A stretch of 64,000 nt of DNA, taken from positions 1 to 64,000 of the forward strand of contig DDVI01000091.1 in assembly GCA_002345205.1 (NCBI GenBank), in the 5' to 3' direction. Numbering within the stretch: position 1 is the stretch's first letter; every line of letters begins with the position of its first letter. Source of the DNA: Bdellovibrionaceae bacterium UBA2316. GTDB lineage: Bacteria > Bdellovibrionota > Bdellovibrionia > Bdellovibrionales > Bdellovibrionaceae. Shown in pieces: positions 25,507 to 36,000 of the stretch. Below the pieces are notes generated by a model. The model was given only the letters and a program-made list of their open reading frames with translations. It searched no databases and was not told the origin of the DNA. The position numbers and the translations under genes are program-made.

Positions 25507-26970
25507 CTAATTAATAAAGCTTTTCTCTACCGCAGAGAAAATTGGTCCTGACATTACACCAAGAACAGTGATGAACACTGCTGAAACGATCATTGTTACC
25601 GTCGTTGCGTTCAAGTTGTGACCCGCGATTTCTGCATCACCATCACTCATGTACATGTAAACGATCGGTTTCAAATAGTAGTACACGCTGATAACTGTAT
25701 TTATCACTCCCCATACTGCCAACCAAATTAGACCCTCACCAACAGCTGCGTTGAATAAATAAAACTTACCAAAGAAACCGATTGATGGCGGCATACCGGC
25801 TAGCGAAAGAAGGAATAGTGAAAAACAGAATGCATACACCGGACGACGTGATGCTAAACCTTTCAAATTATCCAAAGTAACCATGTGGTTTTCATTTTTT
25901 TCTAGAATAGAGACGATCGCAAATGAGCCAAGCGTCATTAAACAGTAACTAAATAAGTAAAAAATTACTGATGAAGCGCCAAAGAAACCGGCATCACTGA
26001 CGCCCGCCGTGATCACACCGATTAAAATGTAACCCGAGTTTGAAATACTTGAGTACGCTAGGACGCGTTTTAAGTTTGTCTGAACAATCGCGCCAACGTT
26101 ACCTACGATCATCGTGATAACCGCTAGCCATTGAAGAACATCAAACAGACCTTCAGAGCCCACTAATGATTTCGTTGCAATCACCCGCAAGAACGCGGCG
26201 AATGAAACGACTTTTACTGCTGTAGCCATGAACGCAGTGTGCGGAGTCGGCGCGCCTTGGTACACGTCTGGAGTCCACGCGTGAAATGGAGCAATCGAAA
26301 CTTTAAAGCAAAAACCTAAAATCACGAATGAAATACCAAACAAGAACAATCTGTTAGATTGAACCAGGCTTGAAGCTTCTTGCATGAATGTTATTAAGTT
26401 TGTTGAACCTGTTGTGCCGAAAACAAACGCTGTTCCGTACAAGAAGATCGCTGAGGCAAAGCTACCCAATAAGAAATATTTGAAAGCCGCTTCTTTAGAA
26501 TACTTTTCTTCATGGCTCATGCCGATCATTAAGTATAATGCTAACGACATTAACTCTAAACCCACAAATAGAGTTAATAAATCCATCGCTGAAACTAGGA
26601 TCAACATACCGACAACTGAATTCAAAGCTAAGAAAATTAATTCCGCAAACTGTCTACCGTTTGTAGCATAGTTTTCGTACATCATGATGATCGCGCCCGT
26701 CGCAGATAAAATCGCTAATGACCCCATCCACAATGTTACCGAGTCGAATACTAGTGATTTACTGAAAGCTAATTCACCGCTGCCGCCAACCACCGTTAGT
26801 AAAACTAAACCGATGATTAAACCCGCGATACCTTGAATTAGTGTAACTAAGTTATTTGGCTCTTTATTGCCCGACAGCACCTTTGTGGTGATTGGCAGTA
26901 GACTTGCGATAAAGATCGCGATCATAGGGGAAATGCGGATTACATCCGCCAAGCCAATATTAATTTCCAT
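25507..26970 (-). CDS. nuoN: NADH-quinone oxidoreductase subunit N
   Basis: NuoN is an antiporter-like proton-pumping subunit of the complex I membrane arm. It has about 14 membrane helices and the family signatures LELMSLALYLMIG and FHAWTPDVYQGAPTP. I start it at MEINIGLAD (26970), which has AAAGG 8 bases upstream and overlaps the end of nuoM by 11 bases; the ORF could extend ten codons further. It is the last gene of the leftward nuo operon and is followed by a bidirectional terminator. Confidence 0.97.
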   Translation of the reverse strand: MEINIGLADVIRISPMIAIFIASLLPITTKVLSGNKEPNNLVTLIQGIAGLIIGLVLLTVVGGSGELAFSKSLVFDSVTLWMGSLAILSATGAIIMMYENYATNGRQFAELIFLALNSVVGMLILVSAMDLLTLFVGLELMSLALYLMIGMSHEEKYSKEAAFKYFLLGSFASAIFLYGTAFVFGTTGSTNLITFMQEASSLVQSNRLFLFGISFVILGFCFKVSIAPFHAWTPDVYQGAPTPHTAFMATAVKVVSFAAFLRVIATKSLVGSEGLFDVLQWLAVITMIVGNVGAIVQTNLKRVLAYSSISNSGYILIGVITAGVSDAGFFGASSVIFYLFSYCLMTLGSFAIVSILEKNENHMVTLDNLKGLASRRPVYAFCFSLFLLSLAGMPPSIGFFGKFYLFNAAVGEGLIWLAVWGVINTVISVYYYLKPIVYMYMSDGDAEIAGHNLNATTVTMIVSAVFITVLGVMSGPIFSAVEKSFIN

Positions 26971-28507
26971 ACTCATATCCTTTTGCCACTTTCGTTTCAT
27001 GAATTTCTAAGTAGTATTTATTTTTATTGTTTACTAAGTGATCTACGCTCGATTTAGTCCAATCTAAGAAATGATTTGGGAACAATCCCATCCAGAACAC
27101 TAGAACTAGTAATGGCGCCATCACCACGATTTCACGCAGATTCAAATCATGAAGCGGATGATGTTCGTCTTTTACTAACTCACCTTTTTCACCAAAGAAA
27201 ACGCGTTTAAACATCCACAACATATAAGCCGCACCTAAAACCACACCCGTTACCGCAAAATATGCGTACACTGGAGCGGCTTTAAATGTTCCAAGTAGAA
27301 TCAAGTATTCACCGATGAAACCATTCGTTAAAGGAACGGCAATTGATGACAACGTGATAATGAAGAAGAAAATGGTGAAGATCGGAAGTACGCCCGCTAA
27401 ACCGCCGTACTTAGAAATTTCACGCGAATGCGTACGTTCGTAAATCATACCGATTAACAAGAACAATGCGCCCGTTGAAACCCCGTGATTTAACATTTGG
27501 TAGATGCCGCCCGTGATACCGTATTGATTTAATACGAATAAACCAAGGATGATATAACCCATGTGTGATACCGATGAGTACGCCACAAGTTTTTTGATAT
27601 CCGGTTGAATCATCGCGACTAGGGCACCGTAAATAATTCCGATTACACCTAATGATAAGAACAACCATGACCAATACTCAGTCGCATCTGGGAACAATGG
27701 AATTACCCAACGTAAGAAACAGTATGTACCCATTTTTAACATTACGCCCGCTAGAATCACAGAACCCGGAGTCGGCGCCTCAACGTGGGCGTCCGGCAAC
27801 CACGTGTGAACTGGCCAGATTGGTACTTTGATCGCAAAAGCTAACGCAAATGCAAAGAATAGTAGTGTTTGTTGATTCATAAATGTTCCCGCTACAAACG
27901 GGATTTTAACTTTATAAAATTCTAGCAAGCTTGAACTCATCACGCCTGTCGCTTGCTGAGTTAGATACATCATATAGATGATTGCCACTAACATCAGTAC
28001 CGAACCCGCCATTGTGAAGATGAAGAACTTAATTGTAGCGTAGATCCTGCGAGCACCGCCCCAGATACCCACCATGAAGTACATTGGAATCAATGACAAT
28101 TCCCAGAACACATAGAACAAAATTGCATCCATCGCCAAGAAGGTCCCGATCATCGCTGTTTGAAGAAGAAACAAACAGGCATGAAAACCTTTAATTTTGC
28201 TATCGATCGATTTCCAAGAACCCAAGATAATAATTGGAGTGATAAATGTTGTTAGAAGAACTAACCACAACGAAATACCGTCGATACCGACAAAGTATTG
28301 AATTCCGAATCTTTCGATCCACGTGAACTTTTCAACCAACTGCAATCGTGCAGAGCCTGGATCGAACTGATTTAAAATCATCAAACTGATGAAAAATTCG
28401 ATCAATGAAAAACCCAAAGCCAAGTGTCTAAGAGTTCTTTGCTGCGGCCAAAAAGCGATGAACACAGCAAACACAAGTGGTAGCAAAATTACGGTACTTA
28501 GAAGCAT
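26960..28507 (-). CDS. nuoM: NADH-quinone oxidoreductase subunit M
   Basis: NuoM is the second antiporter-like proton-pumping subunit of complex I. The 515-residue protein has about 14 spans and the NuoM motifs GIDGISLWLVLLTT, FYVFWELSLIPMYFMVG and VPIWPVHTWLPDAHVEAP. Charged lysine and glutamate residues inside the helices, typical of the proton path, are retained. It lies 17 bases after nuoL and overlaps nuoN. Confidence 0.97.
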   Translation of the reverse strand: MLLSTVILLPLVFAVFIAFWPQQRTLRHLALGFSLIEFFISLMILNQFDPGSARLQLVEKFTWIERFGIQYFVGIDGISLWLVLLTTFITPIIILGSWKSIDSKIKGFHACLFLLQTAMIGTFLAMDAILFYVFWELSLIPMYFMVGIWGGARRIYATIKFFIFTMAGSVLMLVAIIYMMYLTQQATGVMSSSLLEFYKVKIPFVAGTFMNQQTLLFFAFALAFAIKVPIWPVHTWLPDAHVEAPTPGSVILAGVMLKMGTYCFLRWVIPLFPDATEYWSWLFLSLGVIGIIYGALVAMIQPDIKKLVAYSSVSHMGYIILGLFVLNQYGITGGIYQMLNHGVSTGALFLLIGMIYERTHSREISKYGGLAGVLPIFTIFFFIITLSSIAVPLTNGFIGEYLILLGTFKAAPVYAYFAVTGVVLGAAYMLWMFKRVFFGEKGELVKDEHHPLHDLNLREIVVMAPLLVLVFWMGLFPNHFLDWTKSSVDHLVNNKNKYYLEIHETKVAKGYEYGN

Positions 28508-28524
28508 TTTCCTATCTCCAAAAT

Positions 28525-30456
28525 CTACTTAATTATAATAACTGACAAAGCAATCACTAAACCGATGGCGATGTACATCGCGTATATTTGTACGTTACCG
28601 GTTTGCAACGAGCGCGTAACACCGCCGCCGCCTTTAATAAGATCCGCTAGGACGTACGTGATTTTATCAATGAAGTTTACGTCGATGAAGTACCAGATTT
28701 TTCGGGATACTTCGACTAACGGATTGATGATTGTTTTAAAGTACAATTCATCAACCAAGTATTTCTTAAATACTAGTTCATACACAGGCTTAATTGAGTT
28801 CGCAATTTTACCCGGAATTTCGGGGGATTTAACGTAAAAGTGATACGAAATAAACGCGCAGATTGAAGCCACGCCTAAAGACGTACCCATCAATGCCCAC
28901 TCTAAAGAATGATCCGCTTCTGCTAAATTAGGAATGGGTCTAACCACTGGTGATAACCATTCTCCCAGGTAATTGGGAATATGACCAAATGTATGACCGA
29001 TAACTTCTGGAATTCCAATCCAACCACCAATCACACTTAATACCGCTAATACGATTAGAGGAATGGTCATCATCGCTGGTGACTCATGTGGATGAACCGA
29101 TTTAGGAACGCGTGATTTACCCCAGAACGTTAAGCACATTAAGCGAGTCATATAAAATGCTGTCATTCCCGCACTCACAACACCGACCGCCCATAATACT
29201 GGGTGACCCATCGGGCTGTGGAAACTCATCCATAAAATTTCATCTTTTGAAAAGAAACCCGCAAATGGAGGAATACCAATAATTGCAAGCCATCCCAAAA
29301 AGAATGTCCAATGCGTGATCGGCATATATTTTTTCAATCCGCCCATTTTGCGAATGTCTTGTTCTTCGTGCATAGCATGGATCACGCTACCTGAACCCAA
29401 GAACATAAGAGCCTTAAAGAATGCGTGAGTCATTACGTGAAACAATCCCGCACCAAACGCACCCACACCCACAGCCAAGAACATATAACCCAACTGAGAC
29501 ACTGTTGAATACGCAAGTACCTTTTTAATATCCCACTGAGTAATACCGATACTTGCCGCCATCAGAGCTGTTAACGCACCGATAATTGCAATTACTAGCA
29601 TCGTATTTGGCGTCATGATGAAGATTGGATTTAAGCGCACGATCATATAGATACCCGCCGTCACCATTGTCGCCGCATGGATTAACGCGGATACTGGAGT
29701 TGGACCGGCCATCGCATCAGGAAGCCAAACATACAGAGGAATCTGCGCCGATTTACCCGTTGCGCCGATGAACAAGAACATTGTTCCTAAAGTCAGCGCG
29801 CCCATCCACGACGTTTCTACCGTTGTAGGAGCTAAACCGTTGATCTCTTGAATATTTAATGTTCCGAATGTCGAGAACAAGATGAACATACCTAATAAGA
29901 ACGCCGCATCCCCCACCCGATTCGTGATGAATGCCTTCATTCCGGCAGCAGCCTTGTCTTTATCTGTGAACCAGAAGCCAATTAATAAGTAACTGCACAG
30001 ACCCACGCCTTCCCAGCCAACGAACATAGTTAATAAACTGTCGCCTAAAACTAGGATTAACATGTTAAAGATGAATAGATTTAGATACGCAAAATACTTA
30101 GTTACGCCTTTATCATGGTGCATGTATTCTGTTGAGAACAAGTGAATCAAAGTTCCAACGCCCGTAATGATCAAAATCATGATACCGCTGATTTGATCGA
30201 TGTAGAAAGCCGCATCGACTTTGAATTTATCAACGTTTAACCATTCAAAAAATTTAACGTGAATTTTACGCTGATCCGCAGGCATTCCCACTAGGTCAGA
30301 AAACAATAAAACCGAACAGATAAAAGAGATAAAGACGGCCGCAGTCGCGATGCCACCAGAAATTTTGTATGTTGGCTGTCTATAGCGAACACCGTTGATC
30401 AAGAAACCAACGAATGGACTTAGTAAAAGTACCGCCATCAATATAGAGTGATCCAT
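28525..30456 (-). CDS. nuoL: NADH-quinone oxidoreductase subunit L
   Basis: NuoL is the distal proton-pumping subunit, with the long lateral helix that spans the membrane arm. The 643-residue protein shows the NuoL signatures VGWEGVGLCSYLLIGFW and IPLYVWLPDAMAGPTPVSAL, and its C-terminal region reaches beyond NuoM/N as expected. It sits between nuoK (9-base gap) and nuoM. Confidence 0.97.
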   Translation of the reverse strand: MDHSILMAVLLLSPFVGFLINGVRYRQPTYKISGGIATAAVFISFICSVLLFSDLVGMPADQRKIHVKFFEWLNVDKFKVDAAFYIDQISGIMILIITGVGTLIHLFSTEYMHHDKGVTKYFAYLNLFIFNMLILVLGDSLLTMFVGWEGVGLCSYLLIGFWFTDKDKAAAGMKAFITNRVGDAAFLLGMFILFSTFGTLNIQEINGLAPTTVETSWMGALTLGTMFLFIGATGKSAQIPLYVWLPDAMAGPTPVSALIHAATMVTAGIYMIVRLNPIFIMTPNTMLVIAIIGALTALMAASIGITQWDIKKVLAYSTVSQLGYMFLAVGVGAFGAGLFHVMTHAFFKALMFLGSGSVIHAMHEEQDIRKMGGLKKYMPITHWTFFLGWLAIIGIPPFAGFFSKDEILWMSFHSPMGHPVLWAVGVVSAGMTAFYMTRLMCLTFWGKSRVPKSVHPHESPAMMTIPLIVLAVLSVIGGWIGIPEVIGHTFGHIPNYLGEWLSPVVRPIPNLAEADHSLEWALMGTSLGVASICAFISYHFYVKSPEIPGKIANSIKPVYELVFKKYLVDELYFKTIINPLVEVSRKIWYFIDVNFIDKITYVLADLIKGGGGVTRSLQTGNVQIYAMYIAIGLVIALSVIIIK

Positions 30457-30465
30457 CCTTAACCC

Positions 30466-30789
30466 CTACCCTCTTAAGTGCTCAAAGAACTTGATATTAA
30501 CTTCTTTGAATCGTTTGAAAATTGTTACAGCCAGAGCCAATCCGACTGCGGCTTCCGCTGCAGCGATCGTCATTACAAAGAACACCATGATTTGGCCATC
30601 TACGTTTTGAGTGTATTTGCTGAACGCGATAAACGAAATATTAACGGCGTTTAACATAAGCTCAATTGACATAAGGATTACAATCACGTTTCGTCTTAAC
30701 AGAACACCGGCCATCCCGATTACGAAAAGAATCGAAGACAAAACCAGATAATGATTTAAAGAAATATCAGTAAAGAAATTATTTTGCAT
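30466..30789 (-). CDS. nuoK: NADH-quinone oxidoreductase subunit K
   Basis: NuoK is a small membrane-arm subunit with three helices and essential glutamates that line the proton path. The 107-residue protein carries the family motifs VIVILMSIELMLNAVN and MTIAAAEAAVGLALAV, including both conserved glutamates. It overlaps the end of nuoJ by 11 bases. Confidence 0.97.
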   Translation of the reverse strand: MQNNFFTDISLNHYLVLSSILFVIGMAGVLLRRNVIVILMSIELMLNAVNISFIAFSKYTQNVDGQIMVFFVMTIAAAEAAVGLALAVTIFKRFKEVNIKFFEHLRG

Positions 30790-31345
30790 GGTGAGTTCCC
30801 CCGCGGCTACGAGCTAGCGCTACTGCTCCAACGGCAATAACCGTTAACAACACACCCAGCGCCTCGAAACCAAAGATATGCTTAGAGAATAAGACCATTC
30901 CTAATTCTTTAGTGGCCGCATCTGGTGATGTTGATTTTTTTACCTTTTGAGCTTCTGCGACTTGAACCGCATCTTTAGATAGTTCGCCTACGAATGATTT
31001 TTGGCCCATAATAATTCCGCCAACAATCAGCCCTGACAACAATCCCACCGAGATTAATTTGATTGCGCCAGAAATTTTGCCCGATGAAAATGCCTGAATT
31101 TCGGCTTTAATATCGAACAACATCAGTACCATGACAAACAAGACCATCACGGCTCCGGCGTAGACGATCAGTTGGACGCCGGCGATGAAGTAGGCGTGTA
31201 AGGTGATAAAAATAGCGGCCACGCCAACCATGGTCATAGCCAAGGATAATGCTGAATAAATCGGGTTGGTAAACAGCAACACAGCAAGGCCACTTCCGAT
31301 AATTAAGAGGGCCAGAAACCAAAAAAGAAAAACATCAGGGGTCAT
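30779..31345 (-). CDS. nuoJ: NADH-quinone oxidoreductase subunit J
   Basis: NuoJ is a membrane-arm subunit with five helices. The 188-residue protein shows NuoJ patterns such as NPIYSALSLAMTMVGVAAIF, AGVQLIVYAGAVMVLFVMVL and a C-terminal span with GVLLTVIAVGAVALA. It follows nuoH directly in the operon. nuoI, normally between H and J, is absent here. Confidence 0.96.
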   Translation of the reverse strand: MTPDVFLFWFLALLIIGSGLAVLLFTNPIYSALSLAMTMVGVAAIFITLHAYFIAGVQLIVYAGAVMVLFVMVLMLFDIKAEIQAFSSGKISGAIKLISVGLLSGLIVGGIIMGQKSFVGELSKDAVQVAEAQKVKKSTSPDAATKELGMVLFSKHIFGFEALGVLLTVIAVGAVALARSRGGTHHAK

Positions 31346-31372
31346 TTCAGTACTCCGTTATTATATAAAAAA

Positions 31373-32491
31373 CTATGAAATCAAATAAATTACTAATGCC
31401 GTAAGGATGGTGTTACCAAGCGCCCATGGCAGCATTGTTTTCCAGCCCAAATCCATCAATTGGTCATATCTGAAGCGCGGCAACGTCCAACGAACCCAGA
31501 TAAATACCCATAAGAAGAATACAAACTTAATCATGAAACTTAGGAAATGAACCAATGTTGTGATCACACTAATTGTAGTTGCTGATTCAGATAATCCAGC
31601 GGCCCACTGACGAACATCGTCTACTGTGACCCATGGAATGCCGTAGCCACCAAAAAAGAAAATGATCATTAGGGCTGAACCCAGCATCATATGGCCGTAC
31701 TCACCAATGAAGAACATAAGCATTTTGAAACCGCCATATTCCGTATGGAAACCCGCCACGATTTCTGCTTCACCTTCTGCTAAGTCAAATGGTAGACGAT
31801 TTGATTCCGCAAACGTCGCCGCAAAGAAAATGATCGCAGCTAACGGTTGATAGAAAATACCCCAGTTTGGAATGTACGCCGACGTTACCGTATGACCGAA
31901 TGCTTTAAAGCTTAGTGTGCCCTGTTGAGCATTGATCATTTCAGTTAAGTTGAACGTTCCGAAAAGTAGAATGATACCTACGATTGAAAGACCTAAAGCC
32001 AATTCGTAACTGATGACCTGGGCACTGGCGCGCAAGGCCCCAAGCAAAGAGAACTTGCTTGCCGAACCCCAGCCGGCCATCAAGATTGTGTACGCCGCAA
32101 GCGACGAAACACCCAAGATGTACACGATGCCAACGTTCATATCATAACCTTGAATTTTAAATACGTAACCGCCAATTTCCAATGGTACCGACATCGGAAT
32201 TGCAGCAAACGCCAATGTTGCCGGAATCAATGCAAAGATAGGCGCAGCATAGAACAGAGGACGAATTGCCTTGTCCGGCGCGAAGTCTTCTTTGGTTAAA
32301 AACTTCACTGCATCCGCCAAAAGTTGCAATAGACCCAAAGGGCCTACGCGATTTGGACCAAAACGATTTTGAATGAAGGCAGAACCGCGGCGCTCAACCC
32401 AAACCAATATAGGTACCGCTTGGACCATCATTAAAAAAATCAAAACTAGTTTAATGCAATTTACTGTAATTTCAAAAACGTCTTGTCCCAT
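31373..32491 (-). CDS. nuoH: NADH-quinone oxidoreductase subunit H
   Basis: NuoH joins the peripheral arm to the membrane arm and shapes the quinone cavity. The 372-residue protein has about eight spans and the highly conserved motifs VERRGSAFIQNRFGPNRVGP, FAESNRLPFDLAEGEAEIVA and GFHTEYGG. It is second in the operon, 14 bases after nuoA. Confidence 0.98.
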   Translation of the reverse strand: MGQDVFEITVNCIKLVLIFLMMVQAVPILVWVERRGSAFIQNRFGPNRVGPLGLLQLLADAVKFLTKEDFAPDKAIRPLFYAAPIFALIPATLAFAAIPMSVPLEIGGYVFKIQGYDMNVGIVYILGVSSLAAYTILMAGWGSASKFSLLGALRASAQVISYELALGLSIVGIILLFGTFNLTEMINAQQGTLSFKAFGHTVTSAYIPNWGIFYQPLAAIIFFAATFAESNRLPFDLAEGEAEIVAGFHTEYGGFKMLMFFIGEYGHMMLGSALMIIFFFGGYGIPWVTVDDVRQWAAGLSESATTISVITTLVHFLSFMIKFVFFLWVFIWVRWTLPRFRYDQLMDLGWKTMLPWALGNTILTALVIYLIS

Positions 32492-32505
32492 GATATCCCC
32501 TTAAC

Positions 32506-32895
32506 CTAGTCCCACTCTAATGCTTTAGATTTAATTTCCCAAAATAACCCGAAGATAAAGATCGCTAAAAAGATCATCATCGATGTGAACACAAATGTTC
32601 CCTGTCCCGATGCGATGAAGTCGCGGAATGTAATTGCCCACGGATACATGAAAATAATTTCAATATCGAAAAGGATGAACAGAATCGCCGTTAGATAGAA
32701 CTTCACGGAAACTTTTGTTTCGCGTTTTTCTTGGCCCGGGATACCACATTCATAGATATCACGCTTTACGGCTGAATTGTCTTTTCGCTGGCCACCAATG
32801 GCGCGCGCTAAGTAAATCAAAAATGTTCCAAATATTGCTAAAAAAACTGTTAAAAATATGACGCCACCTAATGGCATACCTGATGCTTCAGCCAT
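32506..32895 (-). CDS. nuoA: NADH-quinone oxidoreductase subunit A
   Basis: NuoA is a three-helix membrane subunit at the junction with the peripheral arm. The 129-residue protein has the NuoA marks YECGIPGQ and KFYLTAILFILFDIEIIFMY. A ribosome site (GGAG) lies 6 bases before the ATG. It opens the operon A-H-J-K-L-M-N behind a good promoter (32946-32974) overlapped by a palindrome. Confidence 0.97.
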   Translation of the reverse strand: MAEASGMPLGGVIFLTVFLAIFGTFLIYLARAIGGQRKDNSAVKRDIYECGIPGQEKRETKVSVKFYLTAILFILFDIEIIFMYPWAITFRDFIASGQGTFVFTSMMIFLAIFIFGLFWEIKSKALEWD

Positions 32896-32945
32896 CGCTC
32901 ACTCCTTGCTGACTTAGGTCTATAAAAAGACACGTGCAAACTAAA

Positions 32946-32974
32946 TTTATACTTGTCATTACATATATTTCCAA
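32946..32974 (-). promoter_or_regulatory. Promoter of the nuoAHJKLMN operon
   Basis: Leftward TTGGAA (-35, four of six) is followed by a 17-base spacer and TATAAA (-10, five of six). Transcription would start about 50 bases before the nuoA ATG. The -35 box lies within a 21-bp palindrome. Confidence 0.6.
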
Positions 32975-32983
32975 GAAATATAT
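32963..32983. promoter_or_regulatory. Palindrome between nuoA and mfd (probable operator)
   Basis: Perfect 9-base arms (ATATATTTC and GAAATATAT) flank a CAA centre. The palindrome covers the -35 box of the nuo promoter. The same strand has TTGTCA (32953-32958), a possible -35 for rightward mfd, so one protein could affect both genes. The core matches the palindrome at 22175-22189 in 12 of 13 bases. Confidence 0.5.
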
Positions 32984-33010
32984 CTGAACGTTTTAACTGG
33001 GTGCGTAGCG

Positions 33011-36000
33011 ATGAGTTTTGAAACTTTGAATCCACATTTAGAATCACAAATCGAACGCGTGATTGCCGACAAAAATCACGACTCGAAGTTGTCGATCATT
33101 GGCTCATCGTCATTGCTTTCCGTTGCCTATTTTATAGCCTTTTCGAATTCACGTCGTTTGAATACTCAGCCTCATTTGTTCGTGTTACCCAGGGATTCAG
33201 ATTGCGCTAAACTAGCGAATGCCATCGAGTTTTTTGATCCGAACAAAAAAGTTTATCTGCTGACTGAATTCGATGTGTCGCCTTATTCAGGACTATATCC
33301 TTCACCTCACGTTCTAAAAGATCGATTACTTTTTATAAGTCGCGCGCAAAATGCAAAACCGGGCGAAGTCTTTGTTGCCTCTTTTTTGGGCCTCCAACAA
33401 AAAACAATGCCTGTTGATGTGCTGATCGAAACTGCCAAATTGTTTAAGATTGGCGATAGCTTACCTGAAAATCTGTCGTCTTACTTAACTGATCTTGGTT
33501 ACGAGTCAGCGCCCATGGTGGAAGATGTTGGACAGTTCGCGATTCGCGGCGGAATTGTGGATATTTTTTCCCCCGGCGAGAAAAAGCCAGTCCGTGTGGA
33601 GCTTTTTGGTGATCAGATTGAAACGTTGCGGTTTTTTTCAACAGATTCACTAAAGAGCGAAGCCGAAATCAAATCTTTCTTGTTAACGCCGGCCAAAGAA
33701 ACTCTGTATGTGGACAGTGAATATGAAAACATCGTTCCTCGGTTTAAGAAAACGACGATGGGTCGCGACTTACGAAATGAAGAAATCGATGATTTAAGCC
33801 GTTCGTTAGTGCAAAAAAACTTTTTCCCCGGCATCGAGTTTTTAATTTCGAGTTTTTATGAAAATCCCTCACTGCCCGTGGAGCATTTTTCATCTAAACC
33901 TTGGGTTTGGTACGTTGACCCGCTTGAAATGCACCGGATCAGCGATGATGCGCTTGAGGAGCTCAAAAGTGATTTCAGAAATTCAACCAAGACACTGATT
34001 CGCCCCGCACTCGAAGATGTTTATTCTGAAAAGTGGCTAACGGGTGGGGAAACTCAAGAATTGAATTTGAATTTGGGTTTTGACACTCAAGAGTTTTATT
34101 TTTCAAATATCGATTTTAATTCAAGCGCCCTCATTTCTGGTGAAATTTCTGGCAATCGTTTGGATTTTCGATCATTTGGCGTTCAAGAGTTTTCGAATTT
34201 ATCACTCGCCGCTACTGTCGGCGCAGAGGCTTGGACACTCGCGCTGCAAAACAAACTATCGCAGTGGAAACGCGATCACTATCGCATATTCGTAAGCCTA
34301 AGAAATGCTACGCAAGCAGAACGTTTAAAAAACTATATCGAGAAAATGGATTTTGAGTTCCGCCGAATTCCAGCAGAAGACTATCGATGGGATACGTTTG
34401 TTTCAGAACAGAATCAAAACCCTAAAATCATTCATTTTCTGCAGCGTCCCTGCTTTGAGAGTTTACGAATTGAAGATGAAAAAATAATCTTTCTACGAGA
34501 AGAAGATTTTTTTGGAAAAAAAAGTCGCTCGAGCGCTTTATCCTCAACAGATGAATTTCAGAAACAAGCTAAGCGTTTAAATTTTGGTGATTTGAAACCC
34601 GGAGACCTTGTTGTTCACATCAAACACGGTATCGGCCAATACGAAGGCTTAAAGGTAATGCCAGTGAATGGCATTGATTCAGAATTTATTCAGCTTTCTT
34701 ATAAGGAGAAAGATAAACTCTATCTTCCCGTTTATCGCGTAGGCCAACTTCAAAAGTATTCGGGTGCGGCTGGTGCCATTCCGCTGGACAAACTAGGGGG
34801 AACATCTTGGGAAAAAACCAAGATCAAAGTAAAAAATCATCTTAAAGATATTGCGAGCGAATTATTGGCCCTCTACGCAAAACGCGCTGAAATTCAGCGT
34901 CCTCCATTTTCTTTAAACGCGAGCGAAATTCAAAGATTCGAGTTTGGCTTTCCATATGAAGAAACCGAGGATCAGCAACGCTCAATCGACGACATCTATA
35001 AAGATATGAAGTCAACTAAACCAATGGACCGACTTGTTTGCGGTGACGTGGGTTTCGGCAAAACGGAAGTCGCTATGCGTGCCGTATTCTTTGCCATTGA
35101 AAGTAAAAAACAAGTTGCTGTGCTGGCGCCAACAACCGTTCTAAGTTTTCAGCATTTTGAAAATTTTAAAAAGCGCTTTAAAGATTGGCCCGAAGTACAA
35201 ATTCGTGAACTTAATCGCTTCGTGAGCAATTCCGATGCTAAAAAAACATTGGTCGAGCTCAAAGAAGGTAAAGTTGATATCTTAATAGGCACTCATCGAC
35301 TGTTTTCTAAAGATGTTGTTTTTAAAGATTTAGGTTTATTAGTCGTCGATGAAGAGCAGAAATTCGGCGTACTCCATAAAGAGAAAATTAAGAAGCTTAA
35401 GGCGACTGTCGATACATTAACATTGTCAGCAACACCCATTCCGCGAACTCTGAATATGAGCTTAGTGGGAATTCGTGATTTAAGCCTTATCAACACCGCC
35501 CCCGTCGATCGTCTTCCGACTCGTACGTTTATTTGCAAGTGGGAAGAAGAAACTATCCGCAAAGCTATTGAATCTGAAGTTCATCGCGGGGGACAAGTTT
35601 ACTTTATCCACAATCGCGTTCAAACAATTTACGGTGTCGCAGATGAACTGCGAGCGCTATTGCCTAATGTACGCATGAAGGTCGCTCACGGCCAAATGCC
35701 CGAAGAGGAACTTGAAAAAACAATGCTCGCGTTTTTCAATCACGAAATTGACATGCTCGTGAGCACAGCGATCGTGGAATCTGGTATGGACGTGTCGCGC
35801 GCGAACACTATGTTCATCGATCAAGCCCATATGTTTGGTCTGTCGCAGTTATATCAATTGCGTGGTCGCGTAGGTCGTTCTAAACAGCGCGCGTATTGTT
35901 ACTTGTTATTACCTCGCGCTCGTCAGCTAGATAAAGATGCGCAAGAACGATTAAAAATTATTCAGGAAAATACTCAGCTTGGTAGCGGTATTAAGATCGC

